A stretch of DNA of 64,000 nt from Candidatus Skiveiella danica. GTDB lineage: Bacteria > Pseudomonadota > Gammaproteobacteria > Burkholderiales > Burkholderiaceae_C. The notes beneath the pieces are model-generated. The model did no database searches, was not told where the DNA came from, and saw only the letters and a list, made by a program, of their open reading frames with translations. Positions 36,088 through 44,665 of the stretch are shown here, in pieces. Each line of letters opens with the position of its first letter. The stretch's first letter is position 1. The DNA is taken from NCBI GenBank assembly GCA_016721925.1, contig JADKHE010000014.1, positions 62,001-126,000 of the forward strand, given 5' to 3'. The translations under genes were made by a program, and so were the position numbers.

Positions 36088-37017
36088 ATGGAAATCCTGC
36101 TGCAGCAGATCATCAACGGTCTGGTTCTTGGCAGCATGTATGCCTTGGTCGCCTTGGGCTACACCATGGTGTACGGCATCATCAACCTCATCAATTTCGC
36201 GCATGGCGAGGTGCTGATGGTCGGCGCGCTGACCAGCTGGACCATCATCGGCCTGATGAAGGACGCCATGCCCGGCACGCCGGGATGGGTGGTCCTGATC
36301 GTGGCCATGGTGATCTCCTGCGTGGTGGCCGCCGCGCTCAACTTCGTGATCGAAAAGGTGGCCTACCGACCCTTGCGCAACAGTCCCAAGCTGGCCCCGC
36401 TGATCACGGCCATCGGCGTGTCGATCCTGCTGCAGACGCTGGCCATGATCATCTGGAAGCCGAACTACAAGCCCTATCCCACCCTGTTGCCGAGCACGCC
36501 CTTCGACATCGGCGGCGCGGTGATCACGCCGACCCAGATCATGATCCTGGGCCTGACGGCCGTCTCGCTGGCCACGCTGATGTACCTGGTCAACCACACC
36601 CGGCTGGGCCGGGCGATGCGGGCCACGGCCGAGAACCCGCGCGTGGCGGGCCTGATGGGCGTGAAACCCGACATGGTGATTTCAGCCACGTTCATCATCG
36701 GCGCCATCCTGGCCACCATCGCCGGCATGATGTACGCCTCCAACTACGGCACGGTGCAGCACACGATGGGCTTTCTGCCAGGCCTGAAAGCGTTCACGGC
36801 GGCGGTCTTCGGCGGCATCGGCAACCTGGCCGGCGCCGTCGTGGGGGGCATCCTGCTGGGCCTGATCGAATCGATCGGCTCGGGCTACATCGGCACCCTG
36901 ACCGGGGGACTGCTGGGCAGCCACTACTCCGACATCTTTGCCTTCATCGTGCTGATCATCGTGCTCACGCTGCGGCCCTCCGGCCTGCTGGGTGAACGTG
37001 TCGCCGATCGCGCTTGA
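36088..37017 (+). CDS. livH: branched-chain amino acid ABC transporter permease LivH
   Basis: This 309-residue inner-membrane permease has about eight hydrophobic segments and the conserved YTMVYGIINLINFAHGE block near residue 28, typical of LivH. It is first in livHMGF, an ATP-driven importer of leucine, isoleucine, valine or related compounds. The periplasmic binding protein (LivK) gene is not in this window and must be elsewhere. ACGGAGA lies before the start. Confidence 0.93.
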   Translation: MEILLQQIINGLVLGSMYALVALGYTMVYGIINLINFAHGEVLMVGALTSWTIIGLMKDAMPGTPGWVVLIVAMVISCVVAAALNFVIEKVAYRPLRNSPKLAPLITAIGVSILLQTLAMIIWKPNYKPYPTLLPSTPFDIGGAVITPTQIMILGLTAVSLATLMYLVNHTRLGRAMRATAENPRVAGLMGVKPDMVISATFIIGAILATIAGMMYASNYGTVQHTMGFLPGLKAFTAAVFGGIGNLAGAVVGGILLGLIESIGSGYIGTLTGGLLGSHYSDIFAFIVLIIVLTLRPSGLLGERVADRA

Positions 37018-37034
37018 ACACCGGGAGCATCAAG

Positions 37035-38111
37035 ATGAAACAGAACAAGACCGTTGTTTTCCTGGTCGCCGCCGTCGCTTTGCTGGTGCTGCCGATGGTG
37101 CTGCAAGGCTTCGGCAATGCCTGGGTGCGCATCGCTGACATGGCCCTGCTTTATGTGCTGCTGGCCCTGGGCCTGAACATTGTGGTCGGTTACGCCGGCC
37201 TGCTGGATCTGGGCTATGTGGCCTTTTTTGCGGTGGGTGCCTACATGTACGGCCTGCTGGCGTCGCCGCACCTGACGGAAGCCTTCCCGGCGCTGGCCGC
37301 GACCTTCCCGAACGGGCTGCACATGCCGCTGTGGGTGATCATTCCGGCAGGGGCCGGGCTGGCGGGATTGTTCGGCATGCTGCTGGGCGCGCCCACGCTG
37401 AAGTTGCGCGGCGACTACCTGGCGATCGTGACGCTGGGTTTCGGTGAAATCATTCGCGTGTTCCTGAACAACCTGGACCATCCGATCAACATCACCAACG
37501 GACCCAAGGGCATCAACCAGATCGACTCGCTCAAGTTCTTCGGCCTCGACCTGGGCAAGCCGGTCAGCTTTGGTGGCTTCGAGTTCGCCTCGGTCACGCT
37601 GTACTACTACCTGTTCCTGGCGCTGGTGGTGGCCAGCGTGGTGATCAGCCATCGCATGCAGATGTCGCGTATCGGCCGCGCCTGGATGGCGATCCGCGAG
37701 GACGAGATCGCCGCGAAAGCCATGGGCATCAACACCCGCAACATGAAGCTGCTGGCCTTCGGCATGGGCGCCACGTTCGGTGGCGTGTCGGGCGTGATGT
37801 TCGGTGCTTTCCAGGGTTTTGTGTCGCCCGAGTCCTTCAGCCTGATGGAGTCGGTGATGATCGTCGCCATGGTGGTGCTCGGCGGCATCGGGCACCTGCC
37901 CGGGGTAATTCTGGGTGCGGTGCTGCTGTCGGCGCTGCCCGAGGTGCTGCGTTACGTGGCCGGGCCTCTGCAGTCGATGACGGATGGACGCCTCGACTCG
38001 GCCATCCTGCGCCAGTTGCTGATCGCTCTGGCCATGATCATCATCATGCTGATGCGCCCGCGCGGCCTGTGGCCGTCGCCGGAGCATGGCAAGTCGCTGC
38101 AAGGCAAATAA
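37035..38111 (+). CDS. livM: branched-chain amino acid ABC transporter permease LivM
   Basis: This 358-residue second permease of the Liv system has about ten hydrophobic segments, with NIVVGYAGLLDLGYVAFFAV and the cytoplasmic EAA-like loop IGRAWMAIREDEIAAKAMG. The ATG at 37035 is preceded by GGGAG at a good distance; a TTG seven codons upstream overlaps the livH stop and is less likely. It pairs with LivH to form the channel. Confidence 0.93.
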   Translation: MKQNKTVVFLVAAVALLVLPMVLQGFGNAWVRIADMALLYVLLALGLNIVVGYAGLLDLGYVAFFAVGAYMYGLLASPHLTEAFPALAATFPNGLHMPLWVIIPAGAGLAGLFGMLLGAPTLKLRGDYLAIVTLGFGEIIRVFLNNLDHPINITNGPKGINQIDSLKFFGLDLGKPVSFGGFEFASVTLYYYLFLALVVASVVISHRMQMSRIGRAWMAIREDEIAAKAMGINTRNMKLLAFGMGATFGGVSGVMFGAFQGFVSPESFSLMESVMIVAMVVLGGIGHLPGVILGAVLLSALPEVLRYVAGPLQSMTDGRLDSAILRQLLIALAMIIIMLMRPRGLWPSPEHGKSLQGK

Positions 38112-38121
38112 GGAGAGCGAC

Positions 38122-38892
38122 ATGAGCGATACCGTATTGAAAGTCGCCGGCATTTCCAAGCGCTTTGGCGGCCTGCAGGCCTTGAGCGACGTGGGCATGA
38201 CGATCGAACGCGGCCAGGTCTATGGCCTGATCGGACCCAACGGCGCGGGCAAGACCACGTTCTTCAACGTGATCACCGGCCTGTACACCCCGGACAGCGG
38301 GACCTTCGAGCTGGCCGGCAAGCCCTACAAGCCGACCGCGGTGCACGAGGTGGCCAAGGCGGGCATCGCGCGCACCTTTCAGAACATCCGCCTGTTTGCC
38401 GAAATGACTGCGCTGGAGAACGTGATGGTGGGCCGCCACATCCGGACCCACTCCGGCCTGATCGGGGCCGTGTTGCGCCTGCCGGGCTTTCGTGAGGAGG
38501 AGGCTGCCATTGCGAAGCGTTCCCAGGAATTGCTGGACTACGTCGGCATTGGCAAGTTTGCCGACTACAAGGCCCGCACCCTGAGCTATGGCGACCAGCG
38601 CCGCCTGGAGATTGCCCGCGCCCTGGCCACCGACCCACAGCTGATTGCGCTGGATGAGCCGGCCGCCGGCATGAACGCGACCGAGAAGGTCATGCTGCGC
38701 GAACTGATCGACCGCATCCGCAAGGACAACCGCACCATCCTGCTGATCGAGCACGACGTCAAGCTGGTGATGGGCCTGTGCGACCGGGTCACGGTGCTGG
38801 ACTATGGCAAGCAGATCGCCGAGGGCACGCCGGCCGATGTGCAGAAGAATGAAAAAGTGATCGAGGCCTATCTGGGCACCGGAGGACATTGA
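38122..38892 (+). CDS. livG: branched-chain amino acid ABC transporter ATPase LivG
   Basis: This 256-residue ABC ATPase has Walker A GPNGAGKTTF (about residue 38), the Liv-type signature LSYGDQRRLEIARAL, Walker B LIALDEPAAGMN and the switch His in LLIEHDV. AAGGAGAG precedes the start 10 bases after the livM stop. It drives LivHM together with LivF, whose start lies two bases after this stop. Confidence 0.94.
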   Translation: MSDTVLKVAGISKRFGGLQALSDVGMTIERGQVYGLIGPNGAGKTTFFNVITGLYTPDSGTFELAGKPYKPTAVHEVAKAGIARTFQNIRLFAEMTALENVMVGRHIRTHSGLIGAVLRLPGFREEEAAIAKRSQELLDYVGIGKFADYKARTLSYGDQRRLEIARALATDPQLIALDEPAAGMNATEKVMLRELIDRIRKDNRTILLIEHDVKLVMGLCDRVTVLDYGKQIAEGTPADVQKNEKVIEAYLGTGGH

Positions 38893-38893
38893 C

Positions 38894-39610
38894 ATGGCAG
38901 CGACACTACTCAAGGTCAAGGGCCTGAAGGTGGCCTATGGCGGCATCCAGGCCGTCAAGGGCGTGGATTTCGAGGTGCACGAGGGCGAGCTGGTCTCGCT
39001 GATCGGCTCCAACGGCGCCGGCAAGACCACCACGATGAAAGCCATCACCGGCATCCTGCCGATCAACGATGGCGACATCGAATACCTGGGCAAGAGCATC
39101 CGGGGCCAGGGCCCCTGGGATCTGGTCAAGCAGGGGCTGGCCATGGTGCCCGAAGGCCGCGGCGTGTTCGCCCGCATGACCATCACCGAAAACCTGCAGA
39201 TGGGCGCCTACATCCGCAGCGACAAAGCCAACATCCTGGCCGACATTGACAAAGTCTTCACCATCTTCCCCCGCCTGAAAGAGCGCAAGGACCAGCTCGC
39301 CGGCACCCTGTCGGGTGGCGAGCAGCAGATGCTGGCCATGGGCCGGGCCCTCATGAGCCGACCCAAGGTGTTGCTGCTGGACGAGCCCTCGATGGGCTTG
39401 AGCCCCATCATGGTGGACAAGATCTTCGAAGTGGTGCGCGATGTCTACGCCCAGGGCGTGACCATCCTGCTGGTGGAGCAGAACGCCAGCCGTGCGCTGG
39501 CCATTGCCGACCGGGGCTATGTGATGGAGTCGGGCATCGTGACCATGAACGGCCCCGCGAAGGAGATGCTCAGCGATCCCCGCGTGCGGGCCGCCTACCT
39601 CGGCGAGTGA
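38894..39610 (+). CDS. livF: branched-chain amino acid ABC transporter ATPase LivF
   Basis: This 238-residue second Liv ATPase has Walker A GSNGAGKTTT (about residue 39), signature LSGGEQQMLAMGRAL, Walker B LLLDEPSMGL and the switch region LLVEQNASRAL. Its stop overlaps the GTG start of the nudB-like gene (GTGA), so the operon appears to continue into three unrelated genes. Confidence 0.94.
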   Translation: MAATLLKVKGLKVAYGGIQAVKGVDFEVHEGELVSLIGSNGAGKTTTMKAITGILPINDGDIEYLGKSIRGQGPWDLVKQGLAMVPEGRGVFARMTITENLQMGAYIRSDKANILADIDKVFTIFPRLKERKDQLAGTLSGGEQQMLAMGRALMSRPKVLLLDEPSMGLSPIMVDKIFEVVRDVYAQGVTILLVEQNASRALAIADRGYVMESGIVTMNGPAKEMLSDPRVRAAYLGE

Positions 39611-40077
39611 GCGGCGCCAGCGCCTTCAAGATTGCGCAGTCGGTGCTGGTGGTGATCTACACCCCGGCGCTGGACGTGCTGCTGATTCGGCGCGCTGACG
39701 CCACCGAATACTGGCAGTCGGTGACCGGCAGCAAGGACCGGAAGAGGGGGTTTCAGCCACGCGGGCGTGTGCGCGAGGTCTCGGGGGGGCGCGCGTCGGG
39801 CGGCGGCGCAGGCACGCCGTTGGCTGGCTGCCTGCAGGACTGGGGCCTGGAAAACGTCTATGGCATCTATCCCCAGTGGCTGCACCGCTACGCGCCCGGC
39901 GTAACCCACAACACCGAGCGGGTGTTCGGGCTCGAAGTGCCTGTCGGTACGCCGGTTCGGCTGAACCCGCATGAGCACACGAACTACCAGTGGCTGCCCT
40001 GGCAGGCGGCGGCCGATGCCTGTTTTTCGTCATCCAATGCCGAGGCAGTGCTGATGTTGCCTCGATTTTTGGGGTAA
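39607..40077 (+). CDS. nudB: NudB-like Nudix protein with degenerate Nudix box
   Basis: This 156-residue protein matches dihydroneopterin-triphosphate diphosphatase NudB at both ends: SVLVVIYTPALDVLLIRRAD and QSVTGS at the N-terminus, DWGLENVYGIYPQWLHRYAPG and FSSSNAEA at the C-terminus. The centre, where the Nudix box GX5EX7REUXEEXGU should be, reads REVSGGRASGG, so the metal-binding glutamates are absent. The flanking bases look like compensating shifts (FSHAGV is readable in another frame). As written the protein should be inactive; degeneration or local sequence error are both possible. It starts with GTG inside livF. Confidence 0.75.
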   Translation: MSGASAFKIAQSVLVVIYTPALDVLLIRRADATEYWQSVTGSKDRKRGFQPRGRVREVSGGRASGGGAGTPLAGCLQDWGLENVYGIYPQWLHRYAPGVTHNTERVFGLEVPVGTPVRLNPHEHTNYQWLPWQAAADACFSSSNAEAVLMLPRFLG

Positions 40078-40080
40078 GGT

Positions 40081-40830
40081 TTGCGTGTGAACACACTTCA
40101 GGACACGCTGCGCATCGCCACCTACAACATCCACAAGGGTGTGCAGGGCGTGGGGCCCCGACAGCGGCTGGAGATTCACAACCTCGGCCACGCCATCGAA
40201 CAGATCGACGCCGACATCATCTGCCTGCAGGAAGTCCGCAAGGTGCACCGGCGCCAGCAGCATTACTTCACGCACTGGCCCGATCTGCCCCAGGCCGAGT
40301 TCCTGGCGCCCGAGGGCTACGAGGCGGTCTACCGCACCAACGCCGTCACGCGCCACGGCGAACATGGCAATGCCCTGCTGTCGCGCTGGCCGGTCCTGGC
40401 GCACCGCCATGAGGACATGTCGGACCATCGTTTCGAGCAGCGCGGCTTGTTGCACGTGGAGGTCGATGTGCAGGGGCGGGTGGTGCACGTGATCGTGGTG
40501 CACTTCGGGCTGATCCCTGCCAGCCGGGCGCGCCAGGTCGCGCAGCTTGGACGCTACATCGAGCGGGAGGTGCCCCACGACGCGGCGCTGGTGGTGGCGG
40601 GCGACTTCAACGACTGGGGCACGCGCATCCAGCGAACCCTGCATGGCATCGGCATGCGCTCGTCAGATACGGTGCGCTGTCCGACCTATCCTTCGCGCCT
40701 GCCGGTGGTCCAGCTGGACCAGATCTTTGCGCGCGGCCTCAAACCATTGAGCCTGCACGTGCCCCGTGGCCGGATCTGGGGACGGATGTCCGATCACCTG
40801 CCGCTGATCGGCGAATTCGGTCTGGGCTGA
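40081..40830 (+). CDS. endonuclease/exonuclease/phosphatase-family protein
   Basis: This protein of about 249 residues has the EEP fold: ATYNIHKG (near residue 14), CLQEVRK, VVHFGL, GDFNDWG and the terminal SDHLPL, which together supply the metal and phosphate ligands. The start is uncertain (TTG 40081 or GTG 40087). Such proteins commonly precede a cardiolipin synthase gene, as here with one base between them. The substrate is unknown; a role in phospholipid metabolism is an inference from context. Confidence 0.88.
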   Translation: MRVNTLQDTLRIATYNIHKGVQGVGPRQRLEIHNLGHAIEQIDADIICLQEVRKVHRRQQHYFTHWPDLPQAEFLAPEGYEAVYRTNAVTRHGEHGNALLSRWPVLAHRHEDMSDHRFEQRGLLHVEVDVQGRVVHVIVVHFGLIPASRARQVAQLGRYIEREVPHDAALVVAGDFNDWGTRIQRTLHGIGMRSSDTVRCPTYPSRLPVVQLDQIFARGLKPLSLHVPRGRIWGRMSDHLPLIGEFGLG

Positions 40831-40831
40831 C

Positions 40832-42064
40832 ATGACTGCGCGTGCCCACGACTCGCGCGACCCGCACCAGATCGAGTTGCTGCAGGGCAGCCAGGAATAC
40901 TTCCCGGCGCTGGTTGCCGCGATGGACCACGCCCGTTCCGAGGTCCGGCTGGAAACCTACATCTTCGACTTCACCGGTGAGGCCGTCGAGGTGGCTGAAG
41001 CGCTGGTGCGCGCCGCAACGCGCGGTGTGACAACCTGGGTGGTGGTCGATGGTGTGGGCACCGATGCGTTGCCGCCATTGTGGCGCAAGCGCTTCGAGAC
41101 CGCCGGCGTGCAATGGTCGGTCTACGCGCCCCTGGGCACGCTGGGACTGCTGATTCCCAGCCGCTGGCGCCGGCTGCACCGCAAGCTCTGCGTGATCGAT
41201 GGGCGGCTGGCCTTTTGCGGCGGCATCAACATCCTGGACGACTTTCATGATCCGCATCATGGTCGCCTGAACGAGCCCCGGCTGGACTTTGCCGTGCGCG
41301 CCTCGGGCGCACTGGTGCTGCAGGCCCAGGAAACCACGGCGCAGTTGTGGTGGCGCATGCAGGGCGTGCGCGACATGCGGGCCCATCATTTTCCCCATGC
41401 CTTCAGCACGCTGCGAGCAGCCGGTCTGAACCTGCCTTGGCGCCGCGCGCCCGAAGCCGACACGCAGGGACGCAAGGTGGCACGTGCCACGCTGCTGCTG
41501 CGTGACAACGTGCTCAACCGCAGCCGTATCGAGCGCGCCTACCGCCGCGCCATCGCCGGGGCCACGCAGGAGATCATCATTGCCAACGCCTATTTCCTGC
41601 CCGGAAGGCGGCTTCGCCGTGCGCTGATCCACGCGGCGCGCCGTGGCGTGAAGGTGCGTCTGCTGCTGCAAGGTCGCTATGAGTATTTCATGCAGTTCCA
41701 TGCGGCACGCCCGGTCTATGGCCCGCTGATGGATGCCGGAATCGAAATACACGAGTACACCGCCAGTTTCCTGCACGCCAAGGTGGCCGTGATCGACGCG
41801 GGCACCTCGCGGGCCTGGGCCACGGTCGGCTCCTCGAACCTCGACCCCTTGAGCCTGCTGCTGGCGCGCGAAGCCAACGTGGTGGTTCAGGACAGTGCCT
41901 TTGCGGTTGAACTGCGCACGCGCCTGGTCGATGCGATGGCCCATGGCGGCCGGCCGGTGGCGGCGCAGGAGTACGCGAACCGGCCGCTGCTGCAACGGGT
42001 CAAAGAGCGCCTGGCGTTGGGGCTGATGCGCCTGGCGCTTTTTCTGACCGGCAGGCGCTACTGA
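40832..42064 (+). CDS. clsB: cardiolipin synthase B (phospholipase D family)
   Basis: This 410-residue protein carries two HxK(x)4D phospholipase D motifs: HRKLCVIDGRLAFCGGIN (about residue 111) and HAKVAVIDAG with GSSN (about residue 315). ClsB-type enzymes join phosphatidylglycerol molecules, or phosphatidylglycerol and other lipids, to make cardiolipin at the inner membrane. There is no N-terminal pair of membrane helices, which fits ClsB rather than ClsA. It ends a compact run livHMGF-nudB-EEP-clsB. Confidence 0.92.
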   Translation: MTARAHDSRDPHQIELLQGSQEYFPALVAAMDHARSEVRLETYIFDFTGEAVEVAEALVRAATRGVTTWVVVDGVGTDALPPLWRKRFETAGVQWSVYAPLGTLGLLIPSRWRRLHRKLCVIDGRLAFCGGINILDDFHDPHHGRLNEPRLDFAVRASGALVLQAQETTAQLWWRMQGVRDMRAHHFPHAFSTLRAAGLNLPWRRAPEADTQGRKVARATLLLRDNVLNRSRIERAYRRAIAGATQEIIIANAYFLPGRRLRRALIHAARRGVKVRLLLQGRYEYFMQFHAARPVYGPLMDAGIEIHEYTASFLHAKVAVIDAGTSRAWATVGSSNLDPLSLLLAREANVVVQDSAFAVELRTRLVDAMAHGGRPVAAQEYANRPLLQRVKERLALGLMRLALFLTGRRY

Positions 42065-42093
42065 CCGACGTCGGGTCCGCAGCAGCCAGACGT

Positions 42094-42759
42094 TCAGTCG
42101 CCTCCGCCGCCGCATCCACCGCCATCACCGCCGCCGTCGCCACCCGCATCACCGCCGTCGCTGCCGTGCGAACTTCCGCACCCGGTGCTTCCGCAACCCA
42201 GCGCATTGCCGCACCAGGCGCTGCTGCCCGGTCGGCTGCAGTCGGGCTCATAGCGAAAGCCGCCGGGAATGGCCAATGTCGTGTCCAGCTCGAACATCAG
42301 CGGCAAGGCGGCAGCCTGGCGCGGGTCCAGGCCCTCGTCGGCACAGGCCAGCCGCCAGGCGCGGCGCAGCGGCTCGGCGCCGCGGGCCTGCGCGCGCATC
42401 GCCGCGGCGGGCGTGTGGTGCAGCACCCGACCGAAGGCGTGGCGGCAGAAGAACTGGTAGCGCGCGGTGTCGAGGATCAAGGCGTGCCAGAGTTCATCGA
42501 TCACCTTGGAGGGCATGGCCACCATGCGCCCGCGCGCCGCAAGGCTGACCCGGAAGAACTGGCGCAGCCCGCGCTCGACATCGTTCAGGGCGCCAGGGTG
42601 CAGGTTCGGCCACGTCTGCAGCACCTGGGCGCGCAGGTGCGGTGCAAAACGATAGGCCTCGATGAAGGCGCGGCGCCGGCGCATGCGGGCGGCCCGCCAG
42701 GCCGGGATCGCGGCGAGGGCCACCAGGGGCAGCGCCAGAAGCCAGGGCGTGAGGGTCAT
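42094..42759 (-). CDS. GRDP/DUF1399-like protein with Gly/Cys-rich tail
   Basis: This 221-residue protein has an N-terminal membrane helix (about residues 4-22) and a central region with DELWHALILDTARYQFFC (about 87-104), like the glycine-rich domain-containing (DUF1399) family. The tail from about residue 183 is extremely Gly, Asp, Ser and Cys-rich (SGSDGGD and GGGDGGG-like runs, several Cys pairs). Function unknown. It is convergent with clsB, separated by 29 bases. Confidence 0.75.
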   Translation of the reverse strand: MTLTPWLLALPLVALAAIPAWRAARMRRRRAFIEAYRFAPHLRAQVLQTWPNLHPGALNDVERGLRQFFRVSLAARGRMVAMPSKVIDELWHALILDTARYQFFCRHAFGRVLHHTPAAAMRAQARGAEPLRRAWRLACADEGLDPRQAAALPLMFELDTTLAIPGGFRYEPDCSRPGSSAWCGNALGCGSTGCGSSHGSDGGDAGGDGGGDGGGCGGGGD

Positions 42760-42897
42760 GTGGGGGATCTCCTTTCATGATCTTGTTGTTGTGCAGACCA
42801 TTGGAACGGCGGTTTGTGACAATCGCATGACACTGTCACACGGGAGCAACGCGTTCCCGCGGCTCGCGGCGATTCGCCAGCGGCTGACAGATACTGC

Positions 42898-42935
42898 AAA
42901 ATGTATAGCGTGCTATGACCATTTCACGCTGGGAT
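42898..42935 (-). repeat. short dispersed repeat, copy 9
   Basis: On the minus strand it reads ATCCCAGCGTGAAATGGTC, then ATAGCAC, then GCTATACATTTT, the copy closest to consensus. It lies in the 199 base gap upstream of folE. Confidence 0.75.
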
Positions 42936-42978
42936 AGGCCCAATAACCCCACTCATCAATCGCTGGTACCATCTTTCC

Positions 42979-43698
42979 ATGTTAATGAAGAGACCCGACG
43001 CCATGAGCCCAGCCGAAATTGACGAAGGCACGCCGGTTTCCGTGAAGATCCGCGAGCGCATCAAGGCCGCCCGCAAGCGCTTCAACGCCAACGACAACAT
43101 CGCGGATTTCATCGAGCCCGGCGATCTCGAGAAGATGCTCGATGAGGTCACGGTCAAGATGCAGGGCGTGCTCGACAGCCTGGTGATCGACACCGACAAC
43201 GACCACAACACCTCGGATACCGCACGCCGGGTGGCCAAGATGTATGTCAACGAGGTGTTCAGGGGTCGCTACGTGCACCCTCCCGGCATCACGGAGTTTC
43301 CCAATGCCGAGCACCTGAACGAACTGATGATCGTCGGTCCCATCACAGTGCGCAGCGCCTGCAGCCACCACTTCTGCCCGGTCATCGGCAAGGTCTGGAT
43401 CGGCGTGATGCCCAACGAGCGCACCAATGTGATCGGCCTGTCCAAGTACGCGCGCATTGCCGAATGGATCATGAACCGGCCCCAGATTCAGGAAGAGGCC
43501 GTGATCCAGCTCGCCGACCTGATCCAGGAAAAGACGCAGCCCGACGGTCTGGCCATCGTCATGGAGGCCAGCCACTTCTGCATGGCCTGGCGCGGCGTCA
43601 AGGACATGGACAGCAAGATGATCAACTCCGTGATGCGAGGGGCCTTCCTGAAAGACCCCAACCTGCGTCGCGAATTTCTCTCCCTCATTCCCCGCTAG
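42979..43698 (+). CDS. folE: GTP cyclohydrolase I
   Basis: This 239-residue enzyme converts GTP to dihydroneopterin triphosphate, the first step of folate synthesis. Zinc and catalytic residues lie in VRSACSHHFCPVIGKVWIG (about residue 115) and ASHFCMAWRGVKD (about 195). The N-terminus is ambiguous: ATG at 42979, 42985 or 43003. It lies 8 bases before a BLUF photoreceptor gene and probably shares its transcript. Confidence 0.95.
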   Translation: MLMKRPDAMSPAEIDEGTPVSVKIRERIKAARKRFNANDNIADFIEPGDLEKMLDEVTVKMQGVLDSLVIDTDNDHNTSDTARRVAKMYVNEVFRGRYVHPPGITEFPNAEHLNELMIVGPITVRSACSHHFCPVIGKVWIGVMPNERTNVIGLSKYARIAEWIMNRPQIQEEAVIQLADLIQEKTQPDGLAIVMEASHFCMAWRGVKDMDSKMINSVMRGAFLKDPNLRREFLSLIPR

Positions 43699-43706
43699 GA
43701 CGCCCC

Positions 43707-44129
43707 ATGCTTGTACGCCTGCTCTACGCCAGCCGCGCCGTCGACCCCAGCCCCGACGTGATCGAGGACATCCTGGCCCAGTCGCGCCAGTTCAACCCGT
43801 CCTGCGGCATCACCGGCATCCTCTGCTATGGCGGCGGCATCTTCCTGCAGGCGCTCGAAGGCGGGCGCATGGCGGTGAGCGACCTCTACGGCCACATCCA
43901 GAAGGATCCGCGCCACAAGGACGTGGTGCTGCTGCACTACGAGGAAATCTCCGAGCGCCGCTTTGGCGGCTGGACGATGGGGCAGGTCAACGTCGCACGG
44001 ATCAACACCAGCATCCTGCTGAAGTACGCCGAGCGCGCCGAGCTCGATCCCTACAGCGTGTCGGGGTCCGTGTCGCTGGCGCTGCTCGAAGAGCTGCTGG
44101 CCACGGCCTCCATCATCGGCCGGGCCTGA
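43707..44129 (+). CDS. stand-alone BLUF blue-light photoreceptor
   Basis: This 140-residue protein is one BLUF domain plus a short helical tail. The flavin-binding and light-switch residues are all present: Tyr7 (LLYAS), Asn30 (QFNPS), Gln48 (IFLQALEGG), Trp89 and Met91 (GGWTMG), with the same Gln-Trp spacing as well-studied BLUF proteins. BLUF proteins sense blue light through FAD and act by protein-protein contacts. No output domain is fused. The partner is not obvious; the gene lies directly behind folE. Confidence 0.92.
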   Translation: MLVRLLYASRAVDPSPDVIEDILAQSRQFNPSCGITGILCYGGGIFLQALEGGRMAVSDLYGHIQKDPRHKDVVLLHYEEISERRFGGWTMGQVNVARINTSILLKYAERAELDPYSVSGSVSLALLEELLATASIIGRA

Positions 44130-44207
44130 CGGAGCCGGGCGCGCGATGAGTCGCCGCGGCGCTTCCAGGGCGAACAGCACCGCGCTGGCCAGCGCGGGGG
44201 GTGTCCG

Positions 44208-44659
44208 GTGAGCCATGTGCCGGCGCAGGCAGGACAGGGCGGTTTCACCACCCGCATGCAGCGCACCGTGGAGTGGGGCGACTGCGACCCGGCGGGCATC
44301 ATCTTCTATCCGACCTATTACCGCTGGATGGACGCGGCGAGCTGGCACCTGTTTGCCGAGGCCGGCTACAGCGCCGCGCGCATGCGGGCCGAACACCTGA
44401 GCCTGCCGCTGGTGCACACCGAATGCAGCTTCGTGCGTTCCCCCACCTTTGGCGAGCGCTGCATCGTCGAGTCCTGCGTGGAGCGGCTGGGCGGAAAATC
44501 ATTCACCGTTCGGCATCGTTTTCTGGATGGCGACGGCGTGCTGGGAACCTGGCCAGCGGCCGTGAGACCCGCGTCTGGTGCCGGTACGAAGCCGGCCCCG
44601 GCACACCGCTGCGGGGCGAAGCGCTGCCCGAAGCCTTGCGGGTGCGGCTGGCCGGCTGA
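44208..44659 (+). pseudogene. 4-hydroxybenzoyl-CoA thioesterase-like hotdog protein, frameshifted
   Basis: The first 115 residues match hotdog thioesterases: RTVEWGDCDPAGIIFYPTYY carries the catalytic Asp. After about LDGDGVLG the frame breaks near 44545-44552, and the rest (SGRETRVWCRYEAG to ALRVRLAG) is in another frame ending at 44659. The 452 base length is one short of 151 codons, so one missing base explains it. The unshifted frame runs through a dispersed repeat into the next gene and is not real. The start is GTG 44208. Confidence 0.75.
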
Positions 44660-44665
44660 GTATGG

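Noticed and set aside
35925..36995. 356-codon open frame overlapping livH
   Set aside because: It is read in another frame of livH on the same strand. Its His/Gly/Arg-rich composition is that of a shadow frame.
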